Under the pieces are notes generated by a model that was not told where the DNA came from, ran no database searches, and saw nothing but the letters and a program-made list of their open reading frames with translations. From contig PKDP01000058.1 of the NCBI GenBank assembly GCA_002862585.1, positions 1-6,378 on the forward strand: DNA of 6,378 bases. Direction: 5' to 3'. Below are positions 5,555-6,378 of the stretch, one piece after another; position 1 is the first letter of the stretch, and each line of letters opens with the position of its first letter. Source of the stretch: Flavobacteriales bacterium (GTDB lineage: Bacteria > Bacteroidota > Bacteroidia > Flavobacteriales > UBA7312). The position numbers and the translations under genes were made by a program.

Positions 5555-6378
5555 ATGAAATTAATCAAATCGATTTTATATTCAATTTTAGGGATACTTA
5601 CAATTTACCTTATTGCGAATTTCTTCTTTGACAGAAAATTTGAAGTGGAAACATCTGTAGAAATTGATAGTAGTCCTTTTGTAGTATACAATCAAATTAG
5701 CGACTTTTCCAATTGGAAAAATTGGGATCCTTGGTTAAGTACTGATACAACTATAGAAACGACTCTTTCGCCAAAAACCTATGAAGTCGGTGCGTTCAGA
5801 CAATGGAAAAGTGAAAACTCTGGAGAAGGAACAATTGAATTGACTGATAATATCTTTTTAAAATCGTTAGAATACAAGATTACAATTAAAGATAATTCCC
5901 CCTTTCATGCTAGCTTCAATATATTGCCCATTGATAGTGGTGTTAAGGTCAACTGGAAAAATTATGGGGAACTAACTTTCTTAGCTCGAATATTCGGACC
6001 AGTAATGACTAAAATGATGAAGGCCGACCACGAAAAAGGACTAGAACTTCTTAAAAATTATTGTGAGTCTATACCATCATCAAGTGGTGAGGTAAGCATT
6101 AAGGACTGGGATAGTCAAAATGTAATTTCCATTACTAAAACATGTTCAACCGAAGGTATCAGCTCAACACTTTCTGAAAGTTATAATGCCATTTTTGTTT
6201 TTCTTGCTCAAAATGGAATAATGCCAACGAGTTCACCTTTTTCTCAATATATTGAGTTCCCAAATACAGCTGGCGGAGAAAATAAAGTCATTATAAAATC
6301 TGGAACGTTTATAGAAGTGCCTGTTTCTACTAACTTAGCAGCAAATATGGAATATACTCAAAAGCTAGCATCTTTAAG
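5555..6378 (+). CDS. Membrane-anchored SRPBCC protein with C-terminal GyrI-like domain, 3' end outside window
   Basis: An open frame runs from the ATG at 5555 to the right edge, 274 residues so far. Residues 4-25 (IKSILYSILGILTIYLIANF...) form a membrane anchor or uncleaved signal. Residues about 29-170 look like an SRPBCC/polyketide-cyclase (START-like) hydrophobic-ligand domain: VETSVEIDSSPFVVYNQISD, then WKNWDPWL (54-61), and a closing helix DHEKGLELLKNYC (158-170). From about 180 a GyrI-like/AraC effector-binding domain begins: VISITKTCSTEGISSTLSE, YNAIFVFLAQNGIMPTSSPF, and KVIIKSGTFIEVPV (244-257). The expected later part of that domain (perhaps 60-70 residues) is cut off by the window. 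Neither domain has a DNA-binding part. It is third in the unit after YceI and the small membrane protein. The ligand is unknown. Confidence 0.85.
   Translation, partial: MKLIKSILYSILGILTIYLIANFFFDRKFEVETSVEIDSSPFVVYNQISDFSNWKNWDPWLSTDTTIETTLSPKTYEVGAFRQWKSENSGEGTIELTDNIFLKSLEYKITIKDNSPFHASFNILPIDSGVKVNWKNYGELTFLARIFGPVMTKMMKADHEKGLELLKNYCESIPSSSGEVSIKDWDSQNVISITKTCSTEGISSTLSESYNAIFVFLAQNGIMPTSSPFSQYIEFPNTAGGENKVIIKSGTFIEVPVSTNLAANMEYTQKLASL

Noticed and set aside
1..6378. CRISPR array, tRNA, rRNA or riboswitch
   Set aside because: I saw no regularly spaced repeats, cloverleaf or known aptamer pattern. Intergenic gaps are short (about 95 bases at most), leaving little room for such elements.

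Overview
The window reads as an ordinary chromosomal stretch from an AT-rich Bacteroidetes, most likely a marine or aquatic Flavobacteriia-type organism. The evidence is protein style (RadC, MnmD, YceI and SRPBCC/GyrI-like proteins of the kind common in that class), start codons with no Shine-Dalgarno sequence, and TAnnTTTG-type -7 boxes ahead of several genes. This is inferred from family knowledge; there is no rRNA here to prove it.

Layout, left to right. Positions 1-207 do not belong with the rest: GC is about 48% in the first 120 bases, against roughly a third elsewhere, and the segment holds the 5' end of an unrecognised minus-strand gene. At about position 208 it abuts a minus-strand radC that loses its whole catalytic half at the junction. 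Then come, all on the minus strand, a rho-independent terminator, rpsT (ribosomal protein S20) and mnmD, a tRNA wobble-uridine methyltransferase gene broken by one extra A in a seven-A run. Divergent from mnmD is a plus-strand pair: an M42 aminopeptidase and ilvE (branched-chain aminotransferase). Converging on ilvE is a minus-strand pair, a MazG/PRA-PH-like pyrophosphohydrolase followed by a GNAT acetyltransferase. Divergent from those is a plus-strand trio: secreted YceI, a 63-residue two-helix membrane protein, and a membrane-anchored SRPBCC plus GyrI-like protein that runs off the right edge.

How the genes relate: the M42 peptidase and ilvE fit peptide breakdown feeding branched-chain amino-acid metabolism. 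The YceI trio is packed like an operon (one-base overlap, then a nine-base gap) and looks like an envelope module built from hydrophobic-ligand-binding folds. rpsT and mnmD are both translation genes but appear to be separate transcription units.

I did not find a convincing new defence, mobile or RNA system. The two real anomalies are the radC junction with its foreign flank and the mnmD frameshift. Each could be biology (insertion, gene decay, slippage) or an assembly or sequencing artefact, and the sequence alone cannot decide.
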